Positions 1-9,255 of a stretch of DNA of 64,000 bases are shown piece by piece; positions within the stretch are counted from its first letter, which is position 1, and each line of letters begins with the position of its first letter. Source of the DNA: Promicromonospora iranensis (GTDB lineage: Bacteria; Actinomycetota; Actinomycetes; Actinomycetales; Cellulomonadaceae). Both the position numbers and the translations under genes were made by a program. The DNA lies in the NCBI RefSeq assembly GCF_028994775.1, contig NZ_JAJQMN010000012.1, positions 1 through 64,000 of the forward strand, in the 5' to 3' direction. The notes below the pieces were generated by a model. That model made no database searches. It saw only the letters and a list, made by a program, of their open reading frames with translations, and was not told where the DNA came from.

Positions 1-434
1 AACCGACCCGCCAGACCCAGAGTCTCCACCAGGGTGTCGAACCACGCCCTGTCCGCGGTACCACCGGCCAGCTCCACCGGCAAAGTGATGTTCTGCTCCG
101 CCGTGAACATCGGCAACAGATTGAACTGCTGGAACACGAACCCCACCCGGTCACGACGCAACCGCGTCAACGCCTTGTCGTTCAACCCAGTGATCTCGGT
201 GTCCCCCAGGAACGCCTGACCACCCGTCGCGGAATCCAGACCCGCCAGCAGATGCATCAGCGTCGACTTACCCGAACCCGACGGCCCCATGATCGCCGTG
301 AACCGACCCTGCTCGAAGTCGACGTCCACACCATCCAGGGCGCGCACGATCGCCTCACCCTTGCCGTAAGTCTTGGTCAGAGAGCGAGCACGCACAGCGG
401 GTGAGTCCCCGGGCGTATACACGGTGGTATCCAT
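1..434 (-). CDS. ABC transporter ATP-binding protein, MacB/LolD-like (partial, N-terminal 144 residues)
   Basis: The reading frame begins with ATG at 434 and runs off the left edge without a stop. Residues 50-58 form a Walker A motif (GPSGSGKST), and a Q-loop stretch FVFQQFNLLP follows, so this is the nucleotide-binding subunit of an ABC system. The Q-loop context, the phrase LAGLDSATGG and the short N-terminal lead are typical of the MacB/LolD/YknY group, which powers FtsX-like permeases for lipoprotein or peptide export. The signature motif, Walker B and any permease lie outside the window. No good Shine-Dalgarno is visible, so the start rests on family alignment. The family is clear; the substrate is not known. 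Confidence 0.85.
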   Translation of the reverse strand, partial: MDTTVYTPGDSPAVRARSLTKTYGKGEAIVRALDGVDVDFEQGRFTAIMGPSGSGKSTLMHLLAGLDSATGGQAFLGDTEITGLNDKALTRLRRDRVGFVFQQFNLLPMFTAEQNITLPVELAGGTADRAWFDTLVETLGLAGR

Positions 435-530
435 GGGAGAGACGTTACGGAGAGGTGCCACGCCACCGCGTCCGGCCCAGGGCTGGTTCTACCGCTGACG
501 TGGTCATACCCGGGTCGTACGGGCCCTCCG

Positions 531-566
531 CCTACCCCCGCCCCTACCCCCGCCCCTACCCCCGCC
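531..566. repeat. 3 x 12-nt tandem repeat across the GH30 stop codon
   Basis: Three identical copies of CCTACCCCCGCC follow one another directly. The stop codon of the GH30 gene (minus strand, 556-558) lies in the third copy, so a copy-number change would alter the end of the gene or its 3' flank. This is one of many short tandem arrays at gene ends in this window. Confidence 0.9.
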
Positions 567-2010
567 CGGACACCAGCGTGACGAGGGACCGGGCCGGCAG
601 GTCCAGCTCCGTGCTCCCGCGCACCGAGGTGGCTATCGCGTCGACGCGCTCGAGGTCGTGCTCGTTGTCGGTCAGATAGGTCGTCACGCGGCGGGGCAGG
701 TCGATGTCCGTGCGCACCGGAGCCTCGTTCAGGTTGAGCAGCTGCACCACGCGCGAGCCGTCCGGGTTCCGGTAGGCGGAGACCTTGAGGCCGTCCACCT
801 CGTGCTCGGCGTCGAACCGGACGGCGCCCGGGTCGATGAACCGACTGAACGCCGAGAAGACGTAGTACCTCGACGACACCCGGTACGTGTCCCCGGCGAC
901 GTCGGCCTGGATCAGTGACGCGGAGGCCCCCTGGCTCACACCGAGCCACCACAGGTAGGCGGTGACCCCCGCCTCCGCCAGCGAGTCGTGCATGTGCTCG
1001 GCCATGACGATGCCGTCGGTCGAGACGGCCTGGCCGCCGTCCCAGTTCTCGTTCCACCCGGCTGCCGTGTTCGACGCCGCCCACTCGGACATCCAGACCG
1101 GCTTGTCGGTGCCCGCAGGCGTAGCCGATCGGCTGGCGTAGGAGTGCGAGCTGAACACGTCGAGGTGGCGCCACGCCTTCTTGTCGGCCTTGAGCGCGTC
1201 GAGGTACGGCTTGCCCTGCTCCCAGCCGAACGAGTCGCAGCACACGACGCCGTAGCCGGACCTCTGCGCGATGGGTCCGAGGATCCCGGTGAACTCCGCG
1301 GCCTGCTCCGGGGTGAACAGCATCGACTCGTAGCTCGTGTTCCAGTCCGGCTCGTTCGTGAAGGCGATGCTCTCGATGTCGATGCCCTCCTCGGCATAGA
1401 GGTCGGCCCATGCCACGAGGTAGTTCGCGTACGCCTCGGTCCAGTCACCGCTCGCACAGCTCGCGTCCGAGAGACCGCACAGCGTGCCACCACGGACGGC
1501 CGAGCCGTTGGTCTTCATGTAGGCCGGGGCGGTCCAGGCATTGCCGTAGAAGCGGTCGACGCCGCGGGCCCTGGCCTCCTGGGCGAACCAGACCGAGCCG
1601 TTGTCCCAGCCGTCCCACTGGTACTGCGGTTCGGCGTCGGGACCGCCCGGGTCCTCGGGCTGGATCGACAGCATGACGTCGTAGGTGTCGTGGCTCTGTC
1701 CCCCGATCCCGATCCGCAGGATGTCCGGCGCGGCTCCGTCCCGGCCCAGCAGGAGGTCCAGGCCCTCCGAGCGCTGCGGCTCCGAGATCTGGTGCAGCAG
1801 CGCGGCACGCTGGAACGCGCTCGAGAACCCGAAGCCCTCGACCGTCTGGCGTCGGTCCCTCGGCTGGAGGTCGATCGCGGTGCTCGGGTCTCTCTGCTCG
1901 GCCGTGATCTGTCCGGCGGCGATCTGCCCGGCGGCGCCCGGTGCCAGCACCGCTCCCACGAGGCAGGTGGCGGCCGCGGTGGCCACGGCAATGGAAAGTG
2001 CTCGTCTCAT
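556..2010 (-). CDS. secreted glycoside hydrolase family 30-type glycosidase
   Basis: This is a 484-residue protein. It starts at ATG 2010, preceded by AAAGGAGAG at good spacing; a longer frame to 2061 lacks a ribosome site. Residues 1-28 are a signal peptide (MRR, then a hydrophobic Ala-rich core ending AAG). The body matches clan GH-A family GH30. TNEPDW carries the likely acid/base Glu220 and WMSEWA the likely nucleophile Glu309. The C-terminal 100 residues look like the beta-sandwich usually fused to GH30 barrels. Family members cleave beta-1,6-galactan, beta-1,6-glucan, xylan or glucosylceramide. The exact substrate cannot be read from sequence, but the GFGFSSAF and GNAWTAPAYMK motifs fit the endo-beta-1,6-galactanase subgroup. 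A LacI-like operator half-palindrome lies about 75 nt upstream. Confidence 0.88.
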   Translation of the reverse strand: MRRALSIAVATAAATCLVGAVLAPGAAGQIAAGQITAEQRDPSTAIDLQPRDRRQTVEGFGFSSAFQRAALLHQISEPQRSEGLDLLLGRDGAAPDILRIGIGGQSHDTYDVMLSIQPEDPGGPDAEPQYQWDGWDNGSVWFAQEARARGVDRFYGNAWTAPAYMKTNGSAVRGGTLCGLSDASCASGDWTEAYANYLVAWADLYAEEGIDIESIAFTNEPDWNTSYESMLFTPEQAAEFTGILGPIAQRSGYGVVCCDSFGWEQGKPYLDALKADKKAWRHLDVFSSHSYASRSATPAGTDKPVWMSEWAASNTAAGWNENWDGGQAVSTDGIVMAEHMHDSLAEAGVTAYLWWLGVSQGASASLIQADVAGDTYRVSSRYYVFSAFSRFIDPGAVRFDAEHEVDGLKVSAYRNPDGSRVVQLLNLNEAPVRTDIDLPRRVTTYLTDNEHDLERVDAIATSVRGSTELDLPARSLVTLVSGRG

Positions 2011-2084
2011 GGTGCTCTCCTTTGAGCCCTGGGGATCGCCTTCCTCACGTGCGACGGTCACGCTATCCCGGGACGGGGCACTTT

Positions 2085-2096
2085 GAAAACGTTCTC
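2085..2096. promoter_or_regulatory. putative LacI-family operator upstream of GH30 gene
   Basis: GAAAACGTTCTC is a near-palindrome (10 of 12 positions symmetric) centred on AACGTT, the core of many LacI-type sugar operators. It lies about 75 nt upstream of the GH30 start. No LacI gene is in the window, so the regulator would be encoded elsewhere. Confidence 0.4.
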
Positions 2097-2160
2097 GTCA
2101 TGATTGGCCGGTGTCGACGGCGGCAGGGCTGCAGAGCGGCAGGGCAGCACGCCTGCCGCG

Positions 2161-2856
2161 TCAGCCGCGTTCGACGAGCGTCTCGACCACGTCGAGGACA
2201 AGGTCGAGGCCCGGTTCGAACTCGGCCCCGAACGAGTAGCCCGGCTGCAGCACGTGCCCTGCCGCGAACGCCGCCAGGTGGGGATACCGGCCGCCGTCCG
2301 GAACCGCCACCGAGGCCTCCTCCGCGACACCGGCCGTGCTGCCGCCTTCGCCCGTGCCGCCACCGCCTGACGGCACTGCCGCCTCCTGGAGCACGAACCC
2401 GTAGACGTACGAGTCCACGAGCGTGTAGGCGCGCGCGGTCATCGGCAGCGAGAGGCCGGCGCCGAGCAGCACGCCCAGTACCGCGTCGTGGTGCCGGAGC
2501 GTCGCGGGTCCCGGCGTCGAGCGGGAGTCCAGGACGGCGAGCGCCCAGGGGTGTCGAGCCAGGACGGCGCGTGCGGAGACGGCCCGCGCGCGGAGAGCGG
2601 CCCGCCATGGCGACGCCAGGTCGGGCAGGTCGATCTCGGCGAAGACGCGGTCGACCATGCCGTCGAGCACGTCCTCCTTGCCGCGCACGTAGTGGTAGAG
2701 CGACATCGGTTTGAGGCCGAGCGCCTTCGCGAGCGACCGGATGGTGACGCCGGCCAGCCCGTCCGCGTCGGCGAGTGCGACGGCGGCGTCGAGTACTCGG
2801 TCACGGCTGAGCGGACCTGTGCGGCGCGGGATCTCATCGGCGGTGTTGTCCGGCAC
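2161..2856 (-). CDS. TetR family transcriptional regulator
   Basis: The protein has 231 residues and starts at GTG 2856 behind a purine-rich GGGGGAT. The N-terminal helix-turn-helix is plain: DRVLDAAVALADADGLAGVTIRSLAKALG, then the recognition-helix region LKPMSLYHYVRGKEDVL. The C-terminal half resembles the TetR_C_1 (TetR/TetR-like) ligand domain. It is divergent from a small membrane protein gene at 2943. A 30-bp inverted repeat in the 86-nt gap is the obvious operator for both promoters, so autoregulation and control of the membrane gene are likely. The ligand is unknown. A Gly-rich insert around residue 170 is unusual and probably a loop. Confidence 0.9.
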   Translation of the reverse strand: MPDNTADEIPRRTGPLSRDRVLDAAVALADADGLAGVTIRSLAKALGLKPMSLYHYVRGKEDVLDGMVDRVFAEIDLPDLASPWRAALRARAVSARAVLARHPWALAVLDSRSTPGPATLRHHDAVLGVLLGAGLSLPMTARAYTLVDSYVYGFVLQEAAVPSGGGGTGEGGSTAGVAEEASVAVPDGGRYPHLAAFAAGHVLQPGYSFGAEFEPGLDLVLDVVETLVERG

Positions 2857-2900
2857 AGCTCATCCCCCTGGTTCCTTGACGGCGCACTCTCGGCACCTCT

Positions 2901-2930
2901 ACCGTACAAAGTACCCTTACTTAGTACGGT
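2901..2930. promoter_or_regulatory. TetR-type operator between divergent genes
   Basis: This 30-bp inverted repeat has 13-nt arms (ACCGTACaAAGTA and TACTTaGTACGGT) with one mismatch. It is the only AT-rich patch in the gap between the TetR gene and the DUF4386-like gene, which is the expected place for a TetR operator covering both promoters. Confidence 0.75.
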
Positions 2931-2942
2931 TGGAGCAACCGC

Positions 2943-3506
2943 ATGTCTCACCGTCAGGCCGGCAGACTCGCCGGCGTCCTCTTCCTGGCCGTCTTCCTTC
3001 TCTACGGAATGGGCAGTGCGCTCGCGCCCCAGCCGGCCGGGATCGCCCTCATGCTCCTCAACTCGGCCGGCGTCGCGGCGATCGGTGTGATCCTGTTCCG
3101 GCTGCTGCGCCAGGCGGCGCCCAGGACGGCGCTGCTCTACGTGCTCACCCGGGTCACCGAGGCCGTCCTGCTCGGCGTCGGTGTCCTGTTCCTGGCCGGA
3201 GGGAACACCTCGGCGAACAATGCCGTGTACGTGGTGGCGATGGTCGTGCTGGGCGTCGGCAGCCTCCCGTTCTGTCTGGCCCTCACCCGGCAGATCGGGA
3301 CACCCCGCTGGTTCGGTGTGTGGGGCGTGGCCGGATACGCCCTGCTCGCGCTCGGTGTGGTGCTGGAGCCCGTCGTCCCCGGCACGGGTGTCGCGCTGGC
3401 GATCCCCGGCGGCCTCTTCGAGGTCGCCCTGGGTGTGCTGCTGCTCGTCCGCGGCTGGCCGGCGGACACGCCCACGAGCACGCCGCCGGCTGTGGCCGTC
3501 CGGTGA
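2943..3506 (+). CDS. DUF4386-like integral membrane protein
   Basis: The protein has 187 residues and starts at ATG 2943 with GGAGC nine bases upstream. Five or six hydrophobic segments are visible, around residues 9-27, 34-55, 63-83, 93-112, 121-145 and 146-168. The N-terminal phrase RQAGRLAGVLFLAVFLLYG and the overall pattern match the DUF4386 family of small bacterial membrane proteins with no known function. Its gene is divergent from a TetR regulator with a shared palindromic operator, so it is probably an inducible member of a two-gene module. That would suit a stress or efflux-accessory role, but no function is shown by sequence. Confidence 0.8.
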   Translation: MSHRQAGRLAGVLFLAVFLLYGMGSALAPQPAGIALMLLNSAGVAAIGVILFRLLRQAAPRTALLYVLTRVTEAVLLGVGVLFLAGGNTSANNAVYVVAMVVLGVGSLPFCLALTRQIGTPRWFGVWGVAGYALLALGVVLEPVVPGTGVALAIPGGLFEVALGVLLLVRGWPADTPTSTPPAVAVR

Positions 3507-3528
3507 CGGGCGGGAGGCATCAGGTGAC

Positions 3529-4383
3529 TCAGGTGATGATGTCCTCCGGGCGAGCAGGCGCGGAGTACGAGGCCAGCATCTGGAGCTTGTCGGCCGCGGC
3601 GGTACCCACGTCCGCGTGATAGAGGACGAGCGTCAGGCCCGGCGCGCCGCCGACCGCGAGCTTCTCGCGGTTCAGGGTGAGCGCGCCGACCTCCGGGTGG
3701 TCCAGCGTGACGGCGGCGCCCTCCGGCACCATGACGTCGTGCCGGGCCCAGGCCGCACGGAAGGTCGGGCTGGCGAGGGACAGCTCCCCCACCAGCTCGA
3801 CCAGCCGGGGGTCGTCCGTCTCGGCGCCCACCAGCTGACGAAAGCCCGCGACCATCTCCGCCGCGACCGCCGCCGGGTCGTAGGCCGCGTAGAGCGCCTG
3901 CTCGGCGGGGTCGAGGAAGACGTCGCGCAGCCGGTTGCGACCAGCCACCAGCCGTGGTGACACAGCAGCGGCCAGGGGGTTGGCCGCGAGCACATCGAGG
4001 TACCGGCCCTCGACGAACGCGGGCAGCCCGATCGCGCCGAGCAGCTTGAGGGTCCCGGCCGGCACGGTCTCCCGACGGGTGGGCCGCCGCCGTCGTCGGC
4101 GCGGGCGGTCACCGGCCAGACCCAGCAGGTGGGCGGTACCGGCGTCATCCAGCTGGAGCACCCGGGCGACGGATTCCAGGACCTGGACCGACGGGTTGCG
4201 GTCGCGTCCCTGCTCGAGCCGCAGGTAGTAGTCGGCACTGATGCCCGCCAGGAGCGCCACCTCCTCGCGGCGCAGGCCCGGCACCCGGCGCACGCCACTG
4301 CGGGACAGGCCCACACGCTCCGGGCCGACACGTTCGCGCCGGGCACGGAGGTACTCCCCCAACAGGTTCGGCTCGTCGGTCAT
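3529..4383 (-). CDS. MmyB-like XRE family transcriptional regulator (copy 1)
   Basis: The protein has 284 residues. ATG 4383 is chosen because GGAGGGG precedes it and alignment with the paralogue at 7134-8009 begins there; the open frame extends further without a ribosome site. Residues 1-75 form an XRE helix-turn-helix with the family hallmark RRVPGLRREEVALLAG followed by DYYLRLEQGRD. The remainder is the MmyB-like ligand-binding (PAS-like) domain, ending DKLQMLASYS. It is divergent from a short-chain dehydrogenase gene at 4526. In Actinobacteria this pairing is common, and the regulator usually represses the adjacent reductase. A poly-Arg stretch (DRPRRRRRRPTRRE) links the two domains. Confidence 0.92.
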   Translation of the reverse strand: MTDEPNLLGEYLRARRERVGPERVGLSRSGVRRVPGLRREEVALLAGISADYYLRLEQGRDRNPSVQVLESVARVLQLDDAGTAHLLGLAGDRPRRRRRRPTRRETVPAGTLKLLGAIGLPAFVEGRYLDVLAANPLAAAVSPRLVAGRNRLRDVFLDPAEQALYAAYDPAAVAAEMVAGFRQLVGAETDDPRLVELVGELSLASPTFRAAWARHDVMVPEGAAVTLDHPEVGALTLNREKLAVGGAPGLTLVLYHADVGTAAADKLQMLASYSAPARPEDIIT

Positions 4384-4430
4384 CCCCTCCACGGTAGGAC
4401 GGCCGGGCCGCCTGTGCCTGGTCCTGTCAA

Positions 4431-4447
4431 CCCCAGGATGCCTGGGG
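4431..4447. promoter_or_regulatory. inverted repeat between XRE regulator and SDR (copy 1)
   Basis: CCCCAGG-ATG-CCTGGGG has perfect 7-bp arms, is flanked by direct repeats of GGTCCTGTC, and lies in the 142-nt divergent promoter region. The second XRE/SDR pair carries a related CCCAGGA-containing palindrome at 8066-8088, which supports an operator role. Confidence 0.5.
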
Positions 4448-4525
4448 TCCTGTCTCCACCTGGGCCCGCGGCGCAGCCTGGGACCCGGAGCCCGGATCGG
4501 CCGGGCCGACAGGAAGGCAGCAGAG

Positions 4526-5296
<771 letters not shown>

Positions 5297-5326
5297 GCCC
5301 GGACCACCGGACCTCCTGGAACCGGG

Positions 5327-5971
5327 TCAGCCGCCGGCCGAGGACTCGGGCCGGTACACGAACCCGGCGAGCGGAGCCCGCACCTGCCAGCCCAACGCCT
5401 CGTACAGGGCCCTGCCCTCGACGCTCGCGCCGAGCACTGCCGTCGTCGCGCCGCGCTCGACGGCGATGTTCGCGAGGCGGCGCATCACCACGCTGCCCAG
5501 GCCGCGTCGCCGGTGCGCCGGCTCGGTCTCCACCTGGTCGACGACGGCGCTCCCGCCGGTCACCGCGACCTGACCGCGGGCGGCGAGAGCGCCACCGTCA
5601 GCGAGCACCCGGAGGAACGTCACAGCGCCCTGGGTCTCGGTGCGCACCGCATAGCCGTCCGGGGGGCGGGCGGCCGAGGAGCGCAGGTCCGTCGCCATGA
5701 GGAACGTCGGGGGCCCTTCCGTCCAGCCCGGAGGCAGCCAGGAGGCGACGACCTCCGGCTCGACGAACGCCTTGAGCCAGGTGCTCGGCACGGTGACCGA
5801 CCCGGCGACCCTGCGCACGGTCGCCTCGTCGGCGTCGAGCAGCACGTACCGCGCCACGTGGTGCGGCAGTCCGACGTCGATCCGAAAACCCTCCGGCAGC
5901 TCGACCGGCGGTTCGGTCCCGCGCGAGAGCGCCCAGCCGGCCACCCAGGCGCGGGCGAGCCAAGAAACCAT
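5327..5971 (-). CDS. GNAT family N-acetyltransferase
   Basis: The protein has 214 residues. ATG 5971 is preferred over ATG 6001 because AGAGGGGA lies just before it and nothing comparable precedes the longer form. The acetyl-CoA binding motif A is clear in the C-terminal half (VVDQVETEPAHRRRGLGSVVMRRLA), followed by the GNAT motif B region ASVEGRALYEALGWQV. The N-terminal half has no recognisable domain and probably supplies acceptor binding. It sits alone between a plus-strand SDR and a plus-strand DUF385 gene. The acceptor may be a small molecule or a protein; the sequence does not decide. Confidence 0.85.
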   Translation of the reverse strand: MVSWLARAWVAGWALSRGTEPPVELPEGFRIDVGLPHHVARYVLLDADEATVRRVAGSVTVPSTWLKAFVEPEVVASWLPPGWTEGPPTFLMATDLRSSAARPPDGYAVRTETQGAVTFLRVLADGGALAARGQVAVTGGSAVVDQVETEPAHRRRGLGSVVMRRLANIAVERGATTAVLGASVEGRALYEALGWQVRAPLAGFVYRPESSAGG

Positions 5972-6177
5972 CACGTTCCCCTCTTCCGCAGCGGCGGGCA
6001 TGTCTCATGGCCGCTCGATGCTACTGCGCAGAGAGCGTCCGCTCATGGAGCCTTTCTCGACACACCAGCGGTTCCACCGTGCTGCGGTCGAACCGCCCGG
6101 CGAAACCTACTGGTGCTCCTGTGCGTTGACACGCAGAACGCACCGCACGCACCGCTGGACCGAACCGGGGAGAGACC

Positions 6178-6732
6178 ATGATGGACGTGCTCGTGCACGG
6201 CGCCGCCGACGGCGGAGACGGTACGTGGAGCAGTGCGGGGGCGGCAGCCCTCTGGGTGGTCGCCGGCCTCGTGGTGCTGGCACTCGGCGTGCTGATGGCG
6301 CTCGTGCTCGCCATGCGCACCAAGCATCCCCGGGCGCTCGCCGTCATCCGGGGTTTCAACCGGCGGTTCAACAACCCGCGGATGCTGCGGGCCGCGGGCG
6401 GTGCCGGGTCCCGGCTGGCCGTCGTCCGGCACGTGGGACGGCGCTCCGGAACGTCGTACGCGACCCCCATCGGCGTCTTCCCGATGGAGGACGACTTCCT
6501 CTCCGTCCTCTCGTACGGGTCCGACACGGACTGGTTGCGCAACATCCGCGCCGCCGGCTCAGCGGAGCTGGTCTCCGACGGGCAGACGTACCGGGTGGCA
6601 GCCGGACAGGTCATCGGTCGGGACGAGGCGCTGCCCTATGTGCCCTCGGGACAGCTGCCGTTCGTGCGCCTCTTCGGGGTCACCGAGTTCCTCGTGCTGC
6701 AGCGCGTCCCTGTGCCCCACCCCGCGACCTGA
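6178..6732 (+). CDS. membrane-anchored DUF385/F420-dependent nitroreductase-family protein
   Basis: The protein has 184 residues. Two adjacent ATGs (6178, 6181) follow GGGAGAG. One transmembrane helix spans about residues 21-45. A split-barrel domain of the deazaflavin-dependent nitroreductase (Ddn/DUF385) family follows, with the typical phrases RRSGTSYATPIGVFP, DTDWLRNIRAAGSAEL and YRVAAGQVIG. Relatives bind F420 and reduce quinones or nitro compounds. The N-terminal anchor would place this one on the inner face of the membrane. Use of F420 is inferred from the family only. It appears to be a single-gene unit. Confidence 0.85.
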   Translation: MMDVLVHGAADGGDGTWSSAGAAALWVVAGLVVLALGVLMALVLAMRTKHPRALAVIRGFNRRFNNPRMLRAAGGAGSRLAVVRHVGRRSGTSYATPIGVFPMEDDFLSVLSYGSDTDWLRNIRAAGSAELVSDGQTYRVAAGQVIGRDEALPYVPSGQLPFVRLFGVTEFLVLQRVPVPHPAT

Positions 6733-6749
6733 CGTCGCGGTGAGCCGGC

Positions 6750-7079
6750 TCAGGCGGCGGGCGGCTGGTCACCCTCACCGGCGAGCGTGGTCGCGGCGGG
6801 CCGACTCCGCCGTCCGACGACGAAGCCCGCCGCGCCGCCGACGAGGAGCGCTCCGGCGCCCGAGAGCAGCGCCGCCGTGCCGAGCGAGAACACGGGGTTC
6901 GGGTTGTACGTCGTCGCCGACAGGGGTGCGTACGCGAACCAGCCGAAGGACGTGCGACTCTGGACCCAGGCGGCGGCACCCAGCAGCAGGAGGCCGAGCA
7001 CGACGAGAGCCACGAGCACGATGCCCGCCGTGCGGGACGGGCGGGGTGCCGAGGACCGGGGTGCTGTCATGTCGGCCAT
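6750..7079 (-). CDS. small two-TM membrane protein, unknown
   Basis: The protein has about 109 residues from ATG 7079 (ATG 7070 is an equally possible start). Two hydrophobic helices are visible, IVLVALVVLGLLLLGAAAWV and a Gly/Ala-rich second segment, separated by a loop with WFAYAPLS and YNPNP and ended by a basic cytoplasmic tail. It resembles short uncharacterised actinobacterial membrane proteins. It lies in the same direction as the downstream XRE gene's shadow region but is not clearly in an operon. Confidence 0.65.
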   Translation of the reverse strand: MADMTAPRSSAPRPSRTAGIVLVALVVLGLLLLGAAAWVQSRTSFGWFAYAPLSATTYNPNPVFSLGTAALLSGAGALLVGGAAGFVVGRRSRPAATTLAGEGDQPPAA

Positions 7080-7116
7080 CGTCCCGGGCCGGGTCGCCGG
7101 GTGCAACCGTCGGTCG

Positions 7117-7144
7117 GCGTCAGGCGTCAGGCGTCAGGCGTCAG
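7117..7144. repeat. 4 x 7-nt tandem repeat across a stop codon
   Basis: Four perfect GCGTCAG units overlap the last codons and stop (7134-7136) of the XRE gene. Because 7 is not a multiple of 3, gain or loss of a unit in the coding part would change the C-terminus. Confidence 0.9.
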
Positions 7145-8009
7145 AGACAGAGCGCGCGGCGCCCTCGCCGGTCAGCGACCAGCTCGCGAGAAGGCTCAGC
7201 GCCCGCTGCGACGGTGAGCTCGCCTCGGTCGAGTAGGCGTACAGCGTCGTGTCGGGGTCGCCCGGGAGCAGCAGGGTCTCGTACTCGACCGTGAGGTCTC
7301 CGACCAGCGGATGGCGCAACCGCTTGGCCCCGTGCGTGCGCTGGTTGACCCGGTGCTCGTCCCACCACCTGCCGAACTCGGCGCTGGACTCCCGCAGCTC
7401 CGCGATCAGCTCCGCCGTCGCACGGTCCGCCGGATCGTTCCCGGCCTCCAGCCGCAGGTTCTCGACGGCGACACGGGCCTGCTCCTCCCAGTCGACGAAC
7501 AGCGATCGTGCGCCTTCGTCGAGGAGCAGCCAGCGCGCGTAGTTGCGCTGCGGGGCGGGGAACCGCTCGAAGTCGGTGAAGAGCGCCTTGCCCATCCGGT
7601 TCTGCGCGAGCACGTCCGCGCGGCGCCCCAGCACCAGCACCGGCACCTCGCCGAGGGCGTCGAGCAGCTGGTACAGGCCCGGGCGGACCCGCTGGACCGG
7701 ACGGGCGCGTGGCAGCGGGACCCTGGTGCCGAGGCCGATCAGGTCCGCGAGGTGGGCGCGTCCTGCCTCGTCCAGGCCCAGCGCCCGGCCGATGGCGTCG
7801 ACCACCGACGGGGACGGCACGATGCGGCGGCCCTGCTCCAGCCGCGCGTAGTAGTCCGTGGAGACGCCGGCCAGGAACGCGACCTCTTCCCGGCGCAGGC
7901 CCGGTACCCGGCGCACCCGACCGTCCGCCGGCAGGCCGGCACGGGACGCGTCGCACTGGCTGCGTGCCCGGCGCAGGAAATCAGCCAGCTCGGTGTTCTT
8001 CTCCGCCAT
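7134..8009 (-). CDS. MmyB-like XRE family transcriptional regulator (copy 2)
   Basis: The protein has 291 residues starting at ATG 8009. The start was chosen by alignment with the paralogue at 3529-4383; an open frame to 8195 runs into the divergent promoter. It carries the same architecture: an XRE helix-turn-helix with RRVPGLRREEVAFLAG and DYYARLEQGRR, then the MmyB-like ligand domain ending LSLLASWSLTGEG. It is divergent from a second short-chain dehydrogenase gene (8213). The two regulator/SDR pairs share layout and fold but are not close copies, so they look like members of one expanded family rather than a recent duplication. The stop codon lies within a 7-nt tandem repeat. Confidence 0.92.
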   Translation of the reverse strand: MAEKNTELADFLRRARSQCDASRAGLPADGRVRRVPGLRREEVAFLAGVSTDYYARLEQGRRIVPSPSVVDAIGRALGLDEAGRAHLADLIGLGTRVPLPRARPVQRVRPGLYQLLDALGEVPVLVLGRRADVLAQNRMGKALFTDFERFPAPQRNYARWLLLDEGARSLFVDWEEQARVAVENLRLEAGNDPADRATAELIAELRESSAEFGRWWDEHRVNQRTHGAKRLRHPLVGDLTVEYETLLLPGDPDTTLYAYSTEASSPSQRALSLLASWSLTGEGAARSVSDA

Positions 8010-8065
8010 GCGTCCATTCTGGCCAGCCGACCGGCCCGGCGCGCGCATGAGGGTGGACCGCTCAG

Positions 8066-8088
8066 TCCTAGGCACGGCGGGCCCAGGA
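8066..8088. promoter_or_regulatory. inverted repeat between XRE regulator and SDR (copy 2)
   Basis: TCCTAGGC and GCCCAGGA form arms (7 of 8 pairs) around a 7-nt loop within the 203-nt divergent region. The CCCAGGA half resembles the palindrome of the first XRE/SDR pair, consistent with operators for related regulators. Confidence 0.45.
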
Positions 8089-8212
8089 CGCACGGGGCCT
8101 TCTATGACGCCCACGGGCCGACGCCGCGGCGGGAGTCTTGACGTGGCGGCGCGCCGTGCCGTCCCACCCAGTCCGGCTGAGCACACCCAGCCCACTCAGA
8201 AGGAGATCCACC

Positions 8213-9085
8213 ATGGCCTACCCCACCGATCGTCCCGCCACCTGGTTCGTCACCGGCGCCTCGCGCGGCCTCGGACTCGAGCTCGTCCAGCAGCTGCTCC
8301 GGCGCGGCGACAACGTCGCGGCGACGACCCGCTCCACCGGGCGCCTGGCGAATGCCCTCGAGGGCACCGACACGTCCCGGCTGCTGCCCCTGGCGGTCGA
8401 CCTCACCGACGAGACCCAGGTCGCGCGCGCCGTCGCCGACACCACCGAACGCTTCGGCGGCCTGGACGTCGTCGTGAACAACGCCGGCTACGGGTACCTC
8501 GCGGCCGTCGAGGAGGTCTCTGACGCGGACGCCCGCACGATGTTCGACGTCCAGGTCTTCGGCGTCTGGAACGTGCTGCGCGCCGTGCTGCCGGGCTTCC
8601 GCGAGCGCCGCTCCGGCCACGTCATCAACGTGTCCTCCATCGTGGGGCTGGTGCCCTTCCCGGGCTGGGGCCTGTACGCGGCCGGCAAGTTCGCCCTGGA
8701 GGCGATCTCGGAGTCCCTGGCCGCCGAGGTGGCCGACCACGGCATCAGGGTGAACACCGTCGAGCCGGGCTACATGCGCACCGACTTCCTGCGCCCGGTC
8801 TCGCTCGGCCTGCCCTCGTCGACCAGCGACGCCTACCCGGCCGTCCGCGAGATGGTCGAGCAGCACCTGGGCATGCCTGGGACCCAGCTCGGCGACCCCG
8901 CGAAGGCCGCCGCGGCGATCATCACGGTCGCGACCACTGGGGACGCGCCCCTGCACCAGCTGCTCGGCTCGGACTCCGTGTCCCTGGCCGATGCCCGTCT
9001 CCGGTCCCTGGCCGACGAGTTCGCGGCCGGCCGTCAGCTCGCCACGACCACGGACATCGTGACCAGCGACGCCGTCGCGGTCTGA
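8213..9085 (+). CDS. short-chain dehydrogenase/reductase (copy 2)
   Basis: The protein has 290 residues. ATG 8213 has a very strong ribosome site, AGAAGGAGAT, seven bases upstream. The SDR motifs are complete: TGASRGLG (cofactor loop), NNAGYG, the catalytic Ser in NVSSIVG, and YAAGKFALE, which supplies the YxxxK pair. The C-terminus (about 60 residues beyond the core) is typical of the SDR subfamily that is regulated by MmyB-like XRE proteins. Substrate unknown. The regulator gene lies divergently upstream at 7134-8009. Unlike copy 1, the catalytic Lys is present. Confidence 0.92.
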   Translation: MAYPTDRPATWFVTGASRGLGLELVQQLLRRGDNVAATTRSTGRLANALEGTDTSRLLPLAVDLTDETQVARAVADTTERFGGLDVVVNNAGYGYLAAVEEVSDADARTMFDVQVFGVWNVLRAVLPGFRERRSGHVINVSSIVGLVPFPGWGLYAAGKFALEAISESLAAEVADHGIRVNTVEPGYMRTDFLRPVSLGLPSSTSDAYPAVREMVEQHLGMPGTQLGDPAKAAAAIITVATTGDAPLHQLLGSDSVSLADARLRSLADEFAAGRQLATTTDIVTSDAVAV

Positions 9086-9255
9086 GCCGCTGGAACCCCC
9101 GGGCCGGAAAGCGGTGCGGACGTCCACCGGAGGACCCGCGGAGCGTTCATCGCCGGGCAACACGCGGTTCAGGGCGCGGACATCGGTGGTTGTCAGGGTG
9201 GGCCGCGCTTCCGCCCGGACGGGAGCACATCGCCCCGACCCCCAGGAGTCCCGCC